Part shown: in pieces, positions 1 through 13,590 of the stretch
How the letters are laid out: every line of letters begins with the position of its first letter
Position numbering within the stretch: the stretch's first letter is position 1
From: Antedon mediterranea
Taxonomy: Eukaryota > Echinodermata > Crinoidea > Comatulida > Antedonidae
Reading direction: 5' to 3'
DNA length: 64,000 nucleotides
Assembly: GCF_964355755.1 (NCBI RefSeq)
Contig: NC_092674.1
Coordinates: 9,493,001-9,557,000, forward strand
Notes under the pieces: generated by a model
Database searches by the model: none
Seen by the model: only the letters and a program-made list of their open reading frames with translations
What the model was told of the DNA's origin: nothing
Made by a program: the position numbers and the translations under genes

Positions 1-1435
1 ACAAATGTTTAATAACCGGTTAAATGGCAGTGTGAAAAATCCCAAACAAGTAATGACTTTAAAATAGCCCAAAGTGTTGCAGCTATGTCTATAGATTTGG
101 CAATTTAGTGCTTTTTTACTATTAAAATCCAGACATTTTTATGTTGTTTTTATATTTTACTATTGTGCTTAAATTTGAGAAGAATCATAACATCTAAGTA
201 CTCGTTTTTTATGACATTTTAATGCCTAATTTTATATGCCGGCTGTCTGAAAAGGATTGTTTAAAATGTAAATATTTGGCATGTTCTGTTATTAATACAC
301 TGTCTGAAGTTCAAGTGCGATGATATGTTCAGTTCTATAGGCTGTGAAGGCCATGTAATACCAGCATAGTAAGTATTAATAGAGGGACAAGGTTCCAATT
401 GACCAACAGTCAACAGGTCAGAGAACTGTGTTTGGTGTTGTTGAGCAAACAATACGTACTGTGATTTGGCCTAAATATGCTCATTAAACAATTACTAAAC
501 AACTTAGCACACACAGTTTACGCTTTTTGCAAATTATACCAACATTATTGTTGTTAAGGCGAGAGGGAATTTTTGACTTGGTACTCTGTCTTGTTGGCGT
601 TTTCTGTCTGGTGGTTGCTACAGTTTGTTTTACTATTTTGGATGAAGCTTGTTCATATAGAACTGATAACCAATTTACGGTAAGAAATTTATCAAGTTTA
701 TAATATTTCAGCCAATAATTTTGAGAAAAGTTTGTGGCTATGTTTTGCTTAACCAGACTAAAATGTAGTACTGTATAGTCACTCAACTTCATTCTAGAGT
801 CACCACAGACTGACTTTTTCATCAGTACTTACTTTTTTATGGATATATGTTGTTGACACTCTTTTAACCAAATGCTAGACAGTAAATATTTGAGCCATCA
901 TAATATAATGTTTGATATAATATTATCTGAATCTAATTTGTGAAATTAAAAGGTTCATTATTTCTTTGTTATTAATTATTATAGCCTTGTTATTTCAATG
1001 CAGTAATACTGTACTGCCTGTATACACACAACATGGTTTAAAATTTACTGTCCTATCCATTTTAAATGAAGGACCAATCTATCAAGCATTCATTATTGTA
1101 TGGATGATGACTGTTACTTGTCTAAAATTACACAAGTCTTTCAGCGCCTCACTTTAATTTCAGAAGACAGAATAATTTATACTTGGCATATGGTATAATG
1201 TATACATATCATTTCAACAGAATTTTGATGAAATAATTTAACTGCCCATTAATGTGTTCAGCAAAAAAATTAAACTGTTTTATGCACATTGAAATAAGCC
1301 GACTGAAGTGATACAAATTAGCATCATAATACTGTAATGTACTATTATGACATTTTTGCCAAAAAATCAAGTTTTAATTTTGCCCAATATTACTTTGTTG
1401 TTATAGTTTAATTGTGAGTGAAACCATATAAGCTT
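1..1435. other. AT-rich non-coding stretch, no gene seen
   Basis: I see short chance reading frames on both strands but no exon-like segment with splice sites, no protein similarity and no repeat family. It could be intron or 3' flank of a gene to the left, or intergenic DNA. Confidence 0.5.
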
Positions 1436-2072
1436 AAAGACCCCTTCCCTGCAAATTTGGACGTTTTTTGGAAAATAATACATATATATCACTTTAAAAA
1501 CATTAAACCATGTCATTCCTTGTCTTAAATGTACGTTTTATGGTAAATTATGATAAAAAGTGAGAAACAATGCACTTTACCTAAGTAGCTCGCGGCGATC
1601 GACCTCTCGTGGACGGTCTTAGGCCTAGCCTAGCTAGGCTTAGTTTTGTAGGCCTAGCTGGTAAACATCGGTAACGTACGAACATCGTATGCTAGCTATA
1701 TACAGTACCTAGTCTGACGTTGTATAGTTGCTGCATTAATTGTCTTTCTATTTTTGCCAGACTCCGTTGATACAAATTGGGGAAAACCCGGTATTTTCGC
1801 TGAAAAGTTAGGAGTCTTCCATTTGTTTTGGCCTCACGATCGATCGAAAAGTGAGCGAATTACAGGTGAAAAACAAAAATATCAATCCGCGCGCAATGCA
1901 TTTTGGGATTTATAGCGGGCCGCTATAATTATTAGAATCGACTTATTTTTCACATTTTTAACCGTTTAAAGACAAAAAAAGTTATCGCAATAGGACCATA
2001 TAGTATTATTTTTACATTAAATATAGTTTGTGATCTTAAATTAGATCTAAAAAACGTAGGGAAGGGGGCTTT
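1436..2072. mobile_element. TIR element of about 640 bp
   Basis: The ends are inverted: the left begins AAAGACCCCTTCCCT and the right ends AGGGAAGGGGGCTTT. ACGTTTTTT follows near the left end and its complement AAAAAACGT precedes the right end. The interior is GC-richer than its surroundings and holds two TAGGCCTA octamers, CTAGGCTAG-type palindromes and an ACGTACG stretch. No transposase is readable. The flanks are TTA on the left and TAA on the right, so a TA-type target is possible but not proven. Likely a non-autonomous DNA transposon; superfamily not assigned. Confidence 0.5.
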
Positions 2073-3960
2073 AATAAATCAATATTGCTTATTAATTGTG
2101 GAAAACATTTTGCATTTTACTATTCTGTATGATGCCATCTGTTTCAAAATAGTCTCAGTTATAAGGTGCGAGAAAAATAAACTTTAAAGTAATCCGACAT
2201 TGGATTTGGGTATTTTGTTGAGTGATACAGAGTTTTTATAGTGAGCATTTGTTCTGAACAGAACAATAACAAGTGTTTATGACTATATTTTTAGGCTTAA
2301 GATTTAGTTCAGGAATTTAGTATAGTACTGTCTATTCAGGTTGTTAAATGCACCCTGACAGAGTTATATTGAAAATGTAATAATAATTTACAACTATTTT
2401 GTTAGTAATTCATAATATTTTGTATTTTTTTCATTGATTAGGTTTGTAGCCTGTGGCATATACTTGTGTACATTTAAAAAAAATATTTTTTGATTTCTTA
2501 ATATAATGCACAGAATCAATCTGCACAAAGAAATTGTAAAATGTAAAAAATAAAAAAAATTGTTTAGTTTTTGTGTACCAATTTATTTATAATCTAAATT
2601 TGAAATTATATTTATTTTTACTTTGTTCCATACTTATATAACTATAGTCACCGGAAATAACATAATGTGTTTTTTTGTTGTTGACTGGATTGCATTTTCA
2701 GTAACGCAGTACTGCTTTCCAAAATGTTCCAGTTACAAGTTTAAAAGTAAAGAAAAATTATAACATATAAAAATACAGAAAGATAAAAGCATAGTAGGCC
2801 TAATTTAAAATATATATACAGAACAGTTAAAACAAATTTTCTTTGTATAAAAAGAGTAAAAAAAAAATGTAGCCAATCTTCGCGTATCATCCAACCCATC
2901 ATTTTATCGAATATATTCATATACTGTAGACTTTCTAAATGCTTATTTTCAGTATTCAAATCAGATGATGGTGAAGACTTATTGTAGGTTTGCAATATTG
3001 TTGTATTTCATCATTTTTTTGCATTCAAAGTCATCTTTCCTTAATATTTTTTATTCAGGATAATAGTTAATTCAGCTATAACTACCAGTTTCGGTCAAAA
3101 ATACGGACCTTGTTGAATGAGGTTTTCATTGACAGATTAGTAAACTAGTCTGAAACTAAGTTTGCACTTTGTAGATAGTACTTATTATACTGTTTTAGTT
3201 CCTTGTGTTCATATGATAATACTAACCAATCATTAACATAATACAAGAGGATGATCTCTCTTAATAGATACAAACAATGGTTTTAATTCCACTTTGCTAC
3301 TGTAATTAATATCCGTTAATAAGGTCAATAACCTCTATTAAGATTGTATTTATATCCCTTAGAATAATCAGAGCCTTACTTGGAAGAATTAATTCCGCCA
3401 TGGTACAAATACTCACCATTGTTTTTGAGGGGATTTTCTTGATTATATGATGAGTCATTATATTGTTATTTACAAAATGGAAGTGATGTTTAAGAAACAT
3501 GTACTGTAAAGTAGTAGGATTATTGACTAGACTTGTAAGCTATATTTGGATCTTCGCAAGTAAAACCAAAACCAACTTGATGAACTTCCATTACAATAAA
3601 TGAATGCCTAATAAAAGAAAGAAAAGACAATTTGATATTAAAGGAAATACTTTATTTATTTTTTACATAATTTCACGTATAATATAGATCGTCCCATGAA
3701 TTACAACCCTAATAATGATATCCTAGCAATTTAAGTTTACTGGTGTACACACAATAGGGAGCACATCATACAAAGATGCAGTGTGTATCAATTTCATAAG
3801 TTTTGGTAGGCGATGTGAATAGGGCTGTTAAAGTTATTCTTTAAAGTATAGATAAATAATTAAACAATTAAAATATCATGTAAGAATGAATTTGTTGACA
3901 CGTTTCATATACCCTATACATTTCAGGCTTTGTACTGTGTAGAGCTACATTCAAACTTGT
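2073..3960. other. AT-rich non-coding stretch, no gene seen
   Basis: A and T homopolymer runs and short frames only. One TAGGCCTA octamer lies at 2795-2802. The short minus-strand frames at 2741-2995 and 3306-3500 are low-complexity and show no family features. Confidence 0.5.
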
Positions 3961-4095
3961 AAAGTTCTGTCTACACTATCAAATGAGTTTGACAAAAAAA
4001 GGTGTGATATGCTTAAATATGCTAGTGATATGCTCAAATATGGTAATAGTGATACGGCATTGTCACATAAAGAGTGATAGTATAGACAGAGCTTT
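3961..4095. mobile_element. MITE family B, copy 1
   Basis: A short palindromic element starts AAAGTTCTGTCTACACTATC and ends GATAGTATAGACAGAGCTTT. The inside carries GTGTGATATGCT and several CTCAAATATG-like motifs. The same termini and interior recur near 34.2, 36.2, 38.2, 48.4, 52.7 and 53.9 kb. It has no coding capacity. Confidence 0.75.
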
Positions 4096-4941
4096 AGTTT
4101 TCATGGAACGGAAGATGACGCCTGTGGTTAAATAATGAGAAATCATTTAAAAAAATGAAAGGCGCCATCTTCTGTGTGAATGAAGCTTAATTCAGATAGT
4201 TTCAGCTGCCAAACATATTGTCATAATATTTGTTTCCTAATGACATCATCATAAAACTGATTTAGTAGTTAGCAATAACAGACTGCTAGCAAATGTGTAT
4301 ATGAAATATATTGCTTTAAATTTACATATTTATAGTAAACGTATACTTGTGGCAATTTATGTTGCTATTAGTAAAGCCATTTTCAATGAAAGGTAACATA
4401 AATTTATTCAGGTAAAAAAATATCATAATATCAATTCATTTGTAATAACTTACTGCAAGTCTATCTCTATTCAAAGACCTTTTGTGGTAAATTATTTAAA
4501 AAAATACTTGTTTGTTCCAAGGAATATAAAATAATCAGGTGATTCTTTTTGGAAATTAAAAAAAATAGTTCTTCAATTAAGGCTTTTTATTAAAAAAATG
4601 TATAGAAAATGTAGAATATTTTTGGTATACATAAGCCAAAACAGACCAGTTCATGATATCTGCAGTTTTATTTTAACTTTCGCAAATACCTGACAATTTA
4701 TTCAGGCTTCCTACTGATTTACACATTAAAGTTGCAGATTTTGTTACTAATTTTTGTGAAGAAATATGTGTAGACCTACTCATGTATGTCAATATTTGTG
4801 ATGCAATAATATGTAGTCCATAATTAATTACAAGAATGCGTTATATACCCTACCGATTTGTCCACTTTTAAGTTTTGATATGACAAACATCTATTCATTT
4901 CTGTATACATGTATTTGTTATCATTTATTTATTTCTTACAG

Positions 4942-5180
4942 GTGTTTCCCCATACCACCTGTGATTTTACATGAATATGTAGGCTTGTTTAAACTATAAT
5001 GTACTGCAGCAGAAACTAAAACCAACCATACAAAAATAACTTTATACTTTCTATTATATTATTACTCTTATAATAATTTTACTTATGTTTTTCCATTTCA
5101 TTTTAATAGGTGATGACAACCTGGGGTGAAAATCAACTTTAATGTACAATTTCACCATATGTGATGCATTGCACTGTCTG
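4942..5180 (+). other. Possible non-coding exon(s) with strong splice signals
   Basis: Two acceptor-like sites follow pyrimidine-rich tracts: TTTCTTACAG ending at 4941 and CATTTTAATAG ending at 5109. A consensus donor GTAAGTAAAT begins at 5181. All frames between 5110 and 5180 are closed by stops, so an exon here would be untranslated or part of a non-coding RNA. From 4942 one frame stays open for 18 codons and ends in TAA; I do not recognise it. Splice motifs alone do not prove use. Confidence 0.25.
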
Positions 5181-6035
5181 GTAAGTAAATATGCATGCAT
5201 TATAATACACATACAAATACCTTATGGTATGTTGCAAGATGTATCCGGTTATCTTTTTATAGCCAGACATTGATTAATTTTGAAAATTCAGGATTGGAAA
5301 CCCATCATAGTGGATAATGAATTGTCAAGTGTTGTTTGCCTAGTTTGTACATTGTATGTTTATCTGTACTTTGTACTACCTTTGTACTTTGGATTTTATT
5401 GACTATGATTAGTCTGCTACCATGTCAACAAATACAACACATTGTTTCTTTGAAATCATTTGAGAGAAAATTGACTGCAAAAGTTTAAGGATAGAACTAT
5501 GCGTTTAGAATCCAATGGAATATTAAACATAGATATTAAACAGGTTGGTTCTTAACATTTCAATATGATTTATTATTCATGTATTGACTGACTAATCAAA
5601 AAATAAACTAGTTTGACATTTTGATTTGTGTTACTTCTGTTTATGTTTATGACTTTTTTCATCTTTGAAATAAAGATATAAATATGTTTTTTTTGCTTAC
5701 ATTATGAACCATAAATTTGTTTCTGGTGTTCTGTTTTATCATCTAATTGCTGTTAGTTTTAATTTATACAGTTGAATTTAAATTTAGTTTAAAAAAACAT
5801 AATTTATTTATTTACATAGCTTTAGTTATTGTTTACTATTTTAAATTTTAACTTTTTTATTTTGATTTCACAAACACTTTGTTTTTTTATTTTATAGAGT
5901 TTTAATTTAGTTTTTTGCACATTTAGTATTGACCACATTGCTGTTATTCATCTAAAGTTAGAATGTATTGTTAGCATTGCTGTTGTACTGTAGACTGTTT
6001 CCATTGGTATAGAAACATATCTTGTGGAATTTAGA
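5181..6035. other. Non-coding stretch, no gene seen
   Basis: T-rich and A-rich runs; nothing recognisable on either strand. Confidence 0.45.
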
Positions 6036-6174
6036 GGGTGTCTAGAAAACTCAGATCTAGAAAACTCAGATCTCAGATATATCTGAGTTTTCTAGATCTA
6101 GAAAACTCAGATATCTGACTTTTCTAGACCTAGAAAACTCAGATATATCTGAGATCTGACTTTTCTAGACACCC
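6036..6174. mobile_element. Short palindromic element of CTAGAAAACTCAGAT repeats
   Basis: The left end reads GGGTGTCTAGAAAACTCAGA and the right end is its near-complement, finishing TTTCTAGACACCC. The interior alternates CTAGAAAACTCAGAT with its complement several times, so single strands can fold in more than one register. A degenerate fragment with GGGTGTAGACC and GAAAACTCAGATCTCAGA occurs at 34931-34990. Probably a MITE. Confidence 0.65.
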
Positions 6175-7519
6175 ACATTTAGAGCCCAATAATGACATAT
6201 TATATATGAGAATAAATTAAAATAAACATAGACATACATTCTTGATGGTACTATAAGTGAAGATCTAAAAATATTATGTCAATTGAATATTTATTTTTTG
6301 GTACTTGGGTGCAATAGGCTCCGTGTAAAGTTCAATAATGACAAATCATTGCAATCAGAATTCAAATATTGTATTGTTATTTGTTGCGATTTATTTCCAC
6401 TGTGATTTGGAGTGTTGATAATAAAGATGTACAGCCCAATCACAAGAGGAAACAATTCTGATATATATTAGATATTGCTGAACTTTCACATACAGTACAT
6501 TACAAATGTATGTGATGTAAGTGTCACAATTGCTATAATTGTGATACTCATGTGAATAGGGTACTGTATAAAACAGAGGCAGCTTTCAGTAGAGTTCTTA
6601 AATCCAGAACTAAAATAGTTCAAGTACAATATTTTCTTCCCTAGACCATGTTTGTCTTTGGAACACACTACCCCAAAAGAGGATTTAGGGTCAACATCAG
6701 TAAAGTGATTCTAGAATTGTATCTCTGATGTCAATTAGAAGTCTTGTATTATATTTAACGAACAGCAGACAAATGTTGAAAGCATAAGAAATAAATAAAA
6801 CATATGGAAAACAAAAACTGAAGCTCAGCTGCAAAAATGTAACCAAATCCCATGTATGAATACTCTAATGAGGTTTTGTACCTGAGTGAAGGAAACTGAT
6901 GACGATATTATTAAGCCTTTGTGCTTCTTTTAATGAGAAATTGTATGTTATGTGGTGGTAAATAAAGTTCATCAGGACATCATTATTGGATTAACTGAGG
7001 TGAGATGGGTTGCAGCAGTGCCTCATAATTATCTCAACACCTATCAGCTGATCATCTTGAAACTCACAACCTAAACCTTGTGAATGACTTTTATTATTGT
7101 ATCAACAACTAAAGGTATCACTATCAATGTGTTAGAGAAGTGTCATGGTTAGCGGACCAACTTTATTGAAGACGAATGTAACTTAAGATATTTAGAAGAA
7201 GAAGATCGTCATCGTTTTGAAAATGTAGCAATGAAATGGAGAAAAAGATTGTAGAAATGTATAGGAGTTAGAATATAGAAGAAGGAATAAACAATGACAA
7301 ATATAAGTGAAGAGATTTAGAAGAAGTTCATCATCATCCTCTTGAAAATTTCCTAATGATACAGGTTCACTTTAAAAACTAATAAATAATAACTGGCCAC
7401 ATCAAAGGAAATGCAGAAAACAAGTAGGATTAGAAGAAGAAAGAAAAAGGGAGGTTTATTTTTTCTCCATGAAAGAAACATGGCATCTGGGTTAGTATAC
7501 AAACAAGGCCATATATATA
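6175..7519. other. Non-coding stretch, no gene seen
   Basis: Purine-rich AGAAGAAG patches between 7190 and 7450; no coding or repeat assignment. Confidence 0.45.
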
Positions 7520-7580
7520 TGGCTGCAGTCGCGTGCTCAAGTTAGTGTTTACCGACCAACTGACCGACTATAAGCTGTAG
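7520..7580. mobile_element. Fragment of the GGCTGCAGTCGCG repeat family, copy 1
   Basis: It begins GGCTGCAGTCGCGTGCTCAA, continues GTTAGTGTTTACCGACC and ends AAGCTGTAG. The same order is found at 47114-47244, and inverted at 38314-38399. This is the shortest of the three, with the ACCGACC array cut down. Confidence 0.6.
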
Positions 7581-8647
7581 AGGCGAGTTGCACGCGACTA
7601 ATAATGAATGGAGTAGAACAATACTGTAGATGGAACTACTACAGGTAGATTTTTTAAAAGCAGGTCAGTCACAGTATTGCGAAGTAGAACATTGTAAAAA
7701 GTTTTTAAAAAGATGTTCATTACCAACATTAGTGTATTAGATATCAATTTTCTGTTCAGTAACTAATACGGAACCATCAAATCAAATTTCAAGGCGTGTT
7801 TATAATTAGTTTTGTCTTATAGAGCGCCTAATACAAATGTTTCTACACCCTTACATGCTCAAAAAGGAAGAAAACCAAAAGAAGATGACAAATTGGTATA
7901 ACGCATTTTTACCACTCTGCTCTCCCGCATTTTGAATCTCAAGTGAGAACTCTAACAGCTCATCAGAACAGAACGCACAGAAACTCAAGTGCAAAAGATG
8001 TCCTATCCTAATAGAATTTGTCACAATGACGTTGGAAGGAAATGTAGAGATCAAGAATCAGTTATAAGAGCAAAAAGGATGCACTAACTCCATAATTAAA
8101 TCATGAATATTGATGCTAGCTTGTTACATGTCAAAACAGTGTGAAATTAATTGATTATAGCCGCCCACAATACGTCCTAATTTACTCATAAACTTTTCAC
8201 CTTGTAGTTATTTTTAAATTACACGTTTAATAATTTTGTTATTAAGTGATAATAATATGCAGCTTGTATAAATCTAGATTTGAATATGTAATTTACCCTT
8301 GAACTATTTACTTGAATAAATAATACAAATATAAATTTTCCAAAAATAATAAACAACTCTTCTTTCAGTAGGGTGGCTTATGGAAACAATACCGTGTACA
8401 ACATTTACGAGAATATTAATCTTATTTAATGCATAGGCTTATACCAAGGATAGTATGAAAGGAGGTTTTGTTTAACTATGGAAAATGTTGTCTTCATGAA
8501 TTATATATAGCAAGGAAAGTCCATGGTTACTCATAAGGAGAACATTGATAGATGTTGTTACTCTTTAGTTATCCACCAATTGAGGTTGAAGCCAATGGCG
8601 TTAAAATGGTGTCACAAAAAACACCCAAGACTTTTCAAAATTAGATT
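7581..8647. other. Non-coding stretch, no gene seen
   Basis: No supported gene. The minus-strand frame at 7851-8054 has no family signature. Confidence 0.4.
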
Positions 8648-8880
8648 AACAGATTTATATACTAGGACAAAATCACTGGTTTGTGAAAGCTGAAAGCTAT
8701 GGTAACCCTGTTTTCACACAGTTTAGTCATAAACGTATTGTTAACAGATTTATATGACCAAAATCAGTGATTTTTTATTGAACGATAACCCAGTTTTCAC
8801 ACAGTTTAAACATAAACTTATTGTTAACAGATTGATATGACCAAAATCACTGGTTTGTGACCATGTACTGTAAGTTTAAC
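8648..8880. repeat. Three degenerate direct repeats of about 83-95 bp
   Basis: AACAGATTTATAT-like starts occur at 8648, 8743 and 8826. Each is followed by CAAAATCACTG or a near match, and the first two by a shared TTTTCACACAGTTTA segment. The units have diverged by substitution and small indels. Confidence 0.6.
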
Positions 8881-10680
8881 CCTGTATAAACTATAGAAAT
8901 CCAAAGTGTCATTTTGATAATCCTATTTCAGGACTCAGTAGAATGTATTTAATGGTGTAGTATTGTTCTTATTTCGAGATTGGTACAGTACTTAAATTGT
9001 TAACTTTATAGGTTACACGTGGGAAGAACAGTTAAATTTAATAAGGTGATATTATAATATGCCTTTTTGATTCGTAATTGTGGAGATGGTTAACTACATG
9101 TCATAGCTTGTTTAAGTAGGTTGGTCTGTTGTGTGTACTATATTGGGATTTTGACTACTCACTCAAAATCTCTTATTTCATTAATTAATATATACTTATT
9201 TTTAATTATTTTTAAAAGAAATAAAATGTTAATGTTAGTATATTTATATAGTGCAAACAATGTCATCTCAATATATAGATGTTACACTTTTCAACAACAA
9301 GGTTCTACGGGACTATTTCGTCTGTCTGTCTGTCCCCCTATGCGTCTCAAAATTGATAAAGGTTGTTTATTCACACCCCTGTCTTTAAAAAAAGTCACCG
9401 CCCGACATACCTGTAGTGAGAGCCATGCTATTAAAAACACATAAAAGCTTTTATTTTCAGAACAATATATTTAACACCGTTAAGGCTTATGGAAAAATCA
9501 TCACGTAAAAAAGTAAAAATAACTTCTTCATAACATGCTAACGATAGCAGATTGATGTTGTTGACCGTAGGAAGAGTTAAGCCATTGGATGAAACATTGT
9601 TACTAACAATAGATGACATTATATTGATGATAGGCTGTCTCAGGCCTTTGCTGGATCACATACTAACGATTAAGTTGATGGATGTTATCTGCCATTTGCC
9701 CCTCTGAATGCTGCTGATTGATCAGAGTTTGTGACAACAAATCAGACAGAGCAAACTTCCTGTGTCAAGGAGCAAGTGTTTGGAATAATTGAAATGGCAG
9801 TGAGAATGGAGAAAATAGCTTACATTCGTTCATCTGATGAGCAAGTAATAATTTCTCCTCTTCTAAATGTCAGGGGTTTCCTTCAAGGTCTTTTAAAAAC
9901 AGAAGATGTATAGTAGCCATATTAAGTTTTACATAGGAGGTAGTTTGTTTCAAAGAGAGGATGCAACAAAAGAAAATGATCGCGTCTACCGTATGGAAAC
10001 AGGGAGCAGATACCGGTAGAAATGATTTATATTTGCGCAAATAAATAGTGGAAAACAGGCTTTACTGGGCTGTTATGATCCACTGAGCCTACCTATCTAT
10101 ATAGTTTGTCTATGTTAGGGATAGGTTTGGCTTGTGACACTGTGAAATTGCCTATGCTATTGTACAAATTAATAATAATGCCATATCATCGGGTGATCTA
10201 ATCTTTTTCAATGGTGCGTTAACAACTGTATCTTTAATGTCAATATCCTTTTCGGTACAAAACCATGGAAATATAATAATAGAACGATTTAAGGAAGACT
10301 ATTTCAGAAATACGGAGAGAAGAAGAAGAGGAACAGAGTTCTCTGAAGGAATAACAATACTTAGCGGTTTCGTTTTCTGGGATAAGTTGACATTACGTAA
10401 TAATACTCGGAACAGCATTTACTGTACTGATAACTTAAACTCGTATGCTACTGTATTGCACATTCGCCCATTGTAATCTGTACAACAATACTACCCGTAC
10501 AGAGAGTGACACCTGCATTTTGTATTCAAGTACGTATTAATTACAGATGGTTAAAACTGTTAATATATGGGAAGTTGATATGCTTTTTTGTTGTTGCATT
10601 AATATGTCACTGCACTCTTTGAATGACATATGACGTCATAGATTAGGCCTATTTTATGATGTAGGCCTAGTGTATTGCTG
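8881..10680. other. Non-coding stretch, no supported gene
   Basis: Contains a small (GTCT)n run near 9325. Short frames at 9731-9913 and 10237-10476 were considered; the first has no ATG, and neither is flanked by convincing exon borders or recognisable. Confidence 0.4.
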
Positions 10681-10716
10681 AATATTATCATAGAGATAAT
10701 ATCTCTATGATATTAT
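10681..10716. repeat. Near-perfect hairpin palindrome
   Basis: AATATTATCATAGAGATA is followed at once by its complement, TATCTCTATGATATTAT, giving about 17 paired bases with almost no loop. No repeat copies were seen elsewhere. TAGGCCTA octamers lie just upstream at 10644 and 10662. Confidence 0.65.
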
Positions 10717-13434
10717 ATATGTAGTATCTTTGAAATGTGATGACGTTATAAAATGGTTAATGTCCGTAGAGGGTTTTGGTGAAGCGGATTCTCCATGCCA
10801 TAATTAGGAGTGATTATAGTTAGATGCTGCGTTGGTCATTTATATATACTACATTTTTGTTTATTACAATACTTATAAATAAATTGTACACGTTAATAAT
10901 AATGTAGGCTTATTTAATAATTTCTTTTATGTCTTAATAATTTATAGACCCTTTCCCTCGCACATTATTTCAAATCCTGGACCCGGCTTAAGTGGTGCCA
11001 TTACCTCTTAACTTTTTTTTGTCGGCTGTTGGTGTTAAGTGATCCCATTGTAATTATATTGGTGTGGTTTTTGTTACCAAAAACATGATTTAATATAAAT
11101 ATTATATGAAAGTAGGCTTTGTATGCTGTCTCTTGAAGAGGCTTCACCTCCGACACTGCCCGGAGGTGATTGACAATAATGTCCGGTCAATGACCGACCT
11201 ATTGTTTAACTTTATAAATGGTGGCCTCTTCAATTATTATGAAATATTAATGTACACATTCGGTCCATGGAAGAAAAAGCAGGAAAAATGTTTAATGATT
11301 TCCAATATGCTTTTATCTATAGAGATGAGCCTAATGTATAATTATACCTCTATATTTATTTATTACGAATATTATTTAAATTTGAATATTGATCATTAAA
11401 AATGATAGAGTATTCTCTGAAAATAACACGGAAGTTGAAAATTGTCGACTTAAACGATTACAGCATATTATCTATTTCGTATCCTAGTTGACAAGAAATC
11501 GATTGTACTTATAGTTGAATTAAGATAATAGTCATAAATTGTTTCAATATTTAGATTTTTATTAGGAATTTATATTCATTTCAAGGAAATTAACTAAATA
11601 TAAAATGTAACGTATCATTTATGTGAATCATCTGATAATGAATAACAAATACACGGCTCTTCTTGGAGATTCCAACTTTGACATTGTCTACGTAATTAAG
11701 TAAATTTAGAAACGCTTTTAATAGGCCATTCATTAACGTAGTTTTTACCATTTTAAGTGCTCATCTCACTAACCAAGGCCGACTGCATTCGAATAAAATA
11801 GAACAGTGGCAGTGCTGCATTACCAGTAATAGTAATAATGGACTATAAAAAAGGTTAAATATTGGTTACCTAAGCCAATTTTTTAAACCAGTACTGAACA
11901 GAATTAGTAATATTATACTAGAAAAGGTTAGATATGGGTTAACTAAACCATGTTATATGCAATATGGACTCCAATTTCCGATTATCCTTACGATGACATT
12001 GCAGCCACTAATCCACAAATCAGATGCAATAAATATGGTACCATGTGTAGCTAATTTACAGTGTCGCTACGAACGAAGAGCTATCTAATTTGGACAGGTA
12101 AACAGTAAAATATGTTTTGAGTTGCTCGTGATCGGAGCGTGCGTGTGAACCCAGCCTGCGTGTGAACACTTGCACAACATCTCTGGTGCGATCACTATAA
12201 TTAAGGATGAGGGAGGATGAGTGTCTCGGGATGTAGAAAATTGTATTAGAAATGATGGAAATTGCTCGAAGAACAATTAATAAAAGCACACGTACGTAAG
12301 GTGAAAACACAAAAGAAATACTGTCAACTAACAATAGTACTGTACTACCATATTGATAGTAGTACAATATAGTTCCTTGATATTGGTTCAAGTTCAAATC
12401 ACGATACGCAAGACTGACAGTGATTTCAGTTCGTGTGAGGTCATGCGTGGATGGTATTTCCAAAGACAAGATACAATACTTGTCCATTCACTCTTTAAAC
12501 ATCGGCCGATTATATTGTATTTATATCTGCCTGGAATACTTGAACCACGCGGTACACACACGAGTCATAGCGTCAAAACTTCCGGTCATTATATTACACT
12601 TTACGTGTAACACACCAGATTGTCATATCACTAGCTTACTAAAGGACTGTGAAGTACTTGTGCCAACTTGACATGGTTTTTACCACGCGACCGTAATATT
12701 TTACAATTATCGAGAACGTGCTAATACGGTATGTATGTGTATATTTATTTATTTTCAAGCTAGATTTGGCGCCACATGTGCGTTCTATTGTAAAGTTGTC
12801 TTTTCTCGGTAATTGGAAGGATACATGTTAAGTAACTTTATTGTTTTACGCTAATTGTCTGTGTAATTGGAACTGTAAACTCTGTAATTTAAATTTGTTC
12901 GGATTTGGAGGTAGGTCACTGTCTGTAATTCATAGTTTAGCCTTTTTTCATTGTGACAATGTTTTAGGTGTCACGTTGTTCTAGGCCTACATTAGCGGTT
13001 CACTAATCGTCATTTCTCAGCAAAGGCGTTTCATATGAGTTGAGGAGGAGATCTCTGTCTCTGATTTGTGTATGAATTAAGTATGTAAAGACTATCGACA
13101 GACGCGGACAACTTCAATATAAGAGACTTAACCTTACCACTGGATATACATTTACGTTGTTGCTTTGTTTTGAACAGTGTATTGGTTACAAGTTTATTCT
13201 TCCTTGTAAGCCTATTTATAAATTGTTTGATACATTTTTGTGATTATTATTTTGAGTTGATCATCACTAATGATGTCAAAACAGTCATTTTCTATAGCAA
13301 CAGCACATCGGGATGGTACTGTTACACGAATGTTACATATCGGAAATCCGTTGGTATGTTAATTGGCATGGTATTAAATTCATGTGTCCAAATTCCCCCT
13401 AACACTTATCCACTCCTGAAACCGTCAACAGTAA
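10717..13434. other. Non-coding stretch with unproven small reading frames
   Basis: Both strands are open for several hundred bases around 12056-12671, including a 143-codon minus-strand frame. None shows a known fold, and the overlap of open frames on both strands fits chance plus slightly higher GC. An ATG frame at 11106-11399 ends in an AT-rich low-complexity tail. Confidence 0.4.
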
Positions 13435-13590
13435 AGCGTGGTTCCCACTAGAAACGCAATGCAAGGTTGTTCGCGCAACGCAAGTGAGTTGATCAATGGC
13501 AAGCAACTGTTCTGATAATCCATTGCTTGTGATTGGTCAAATCACTTGCGTTGCGTTACGGCGTTGCGTCTCTAGTGAGAACATAGTTTA
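13435..13590. mobile_element. MITE family A, copy 1
   Basis: It opens GCGTGGTTCCCACTAGAAAC and closes CTCTAGTGAGAAC, with inverted ACGCAACGCAA and TTGCGTTGCGT arms and a central TGTGATTGGTCAA. Related copies are at 14388, 16442, 20579, 39951 and 48990. No coding capacity. Confidence 0.75.

Noticed and set aside
9731-9913. 60-codon frame with protein-like composition
   Set aside because: Starts at GTG with no in-frame ATG near the beginning, and no acceptor directly upstream.
12056-12671. Overlapping open frames on both strands, including 143 codons on the minus strand
   Set aside because: No domain, no phase-consistent splice borders, and simultaneous openness on both strands fits base composition.
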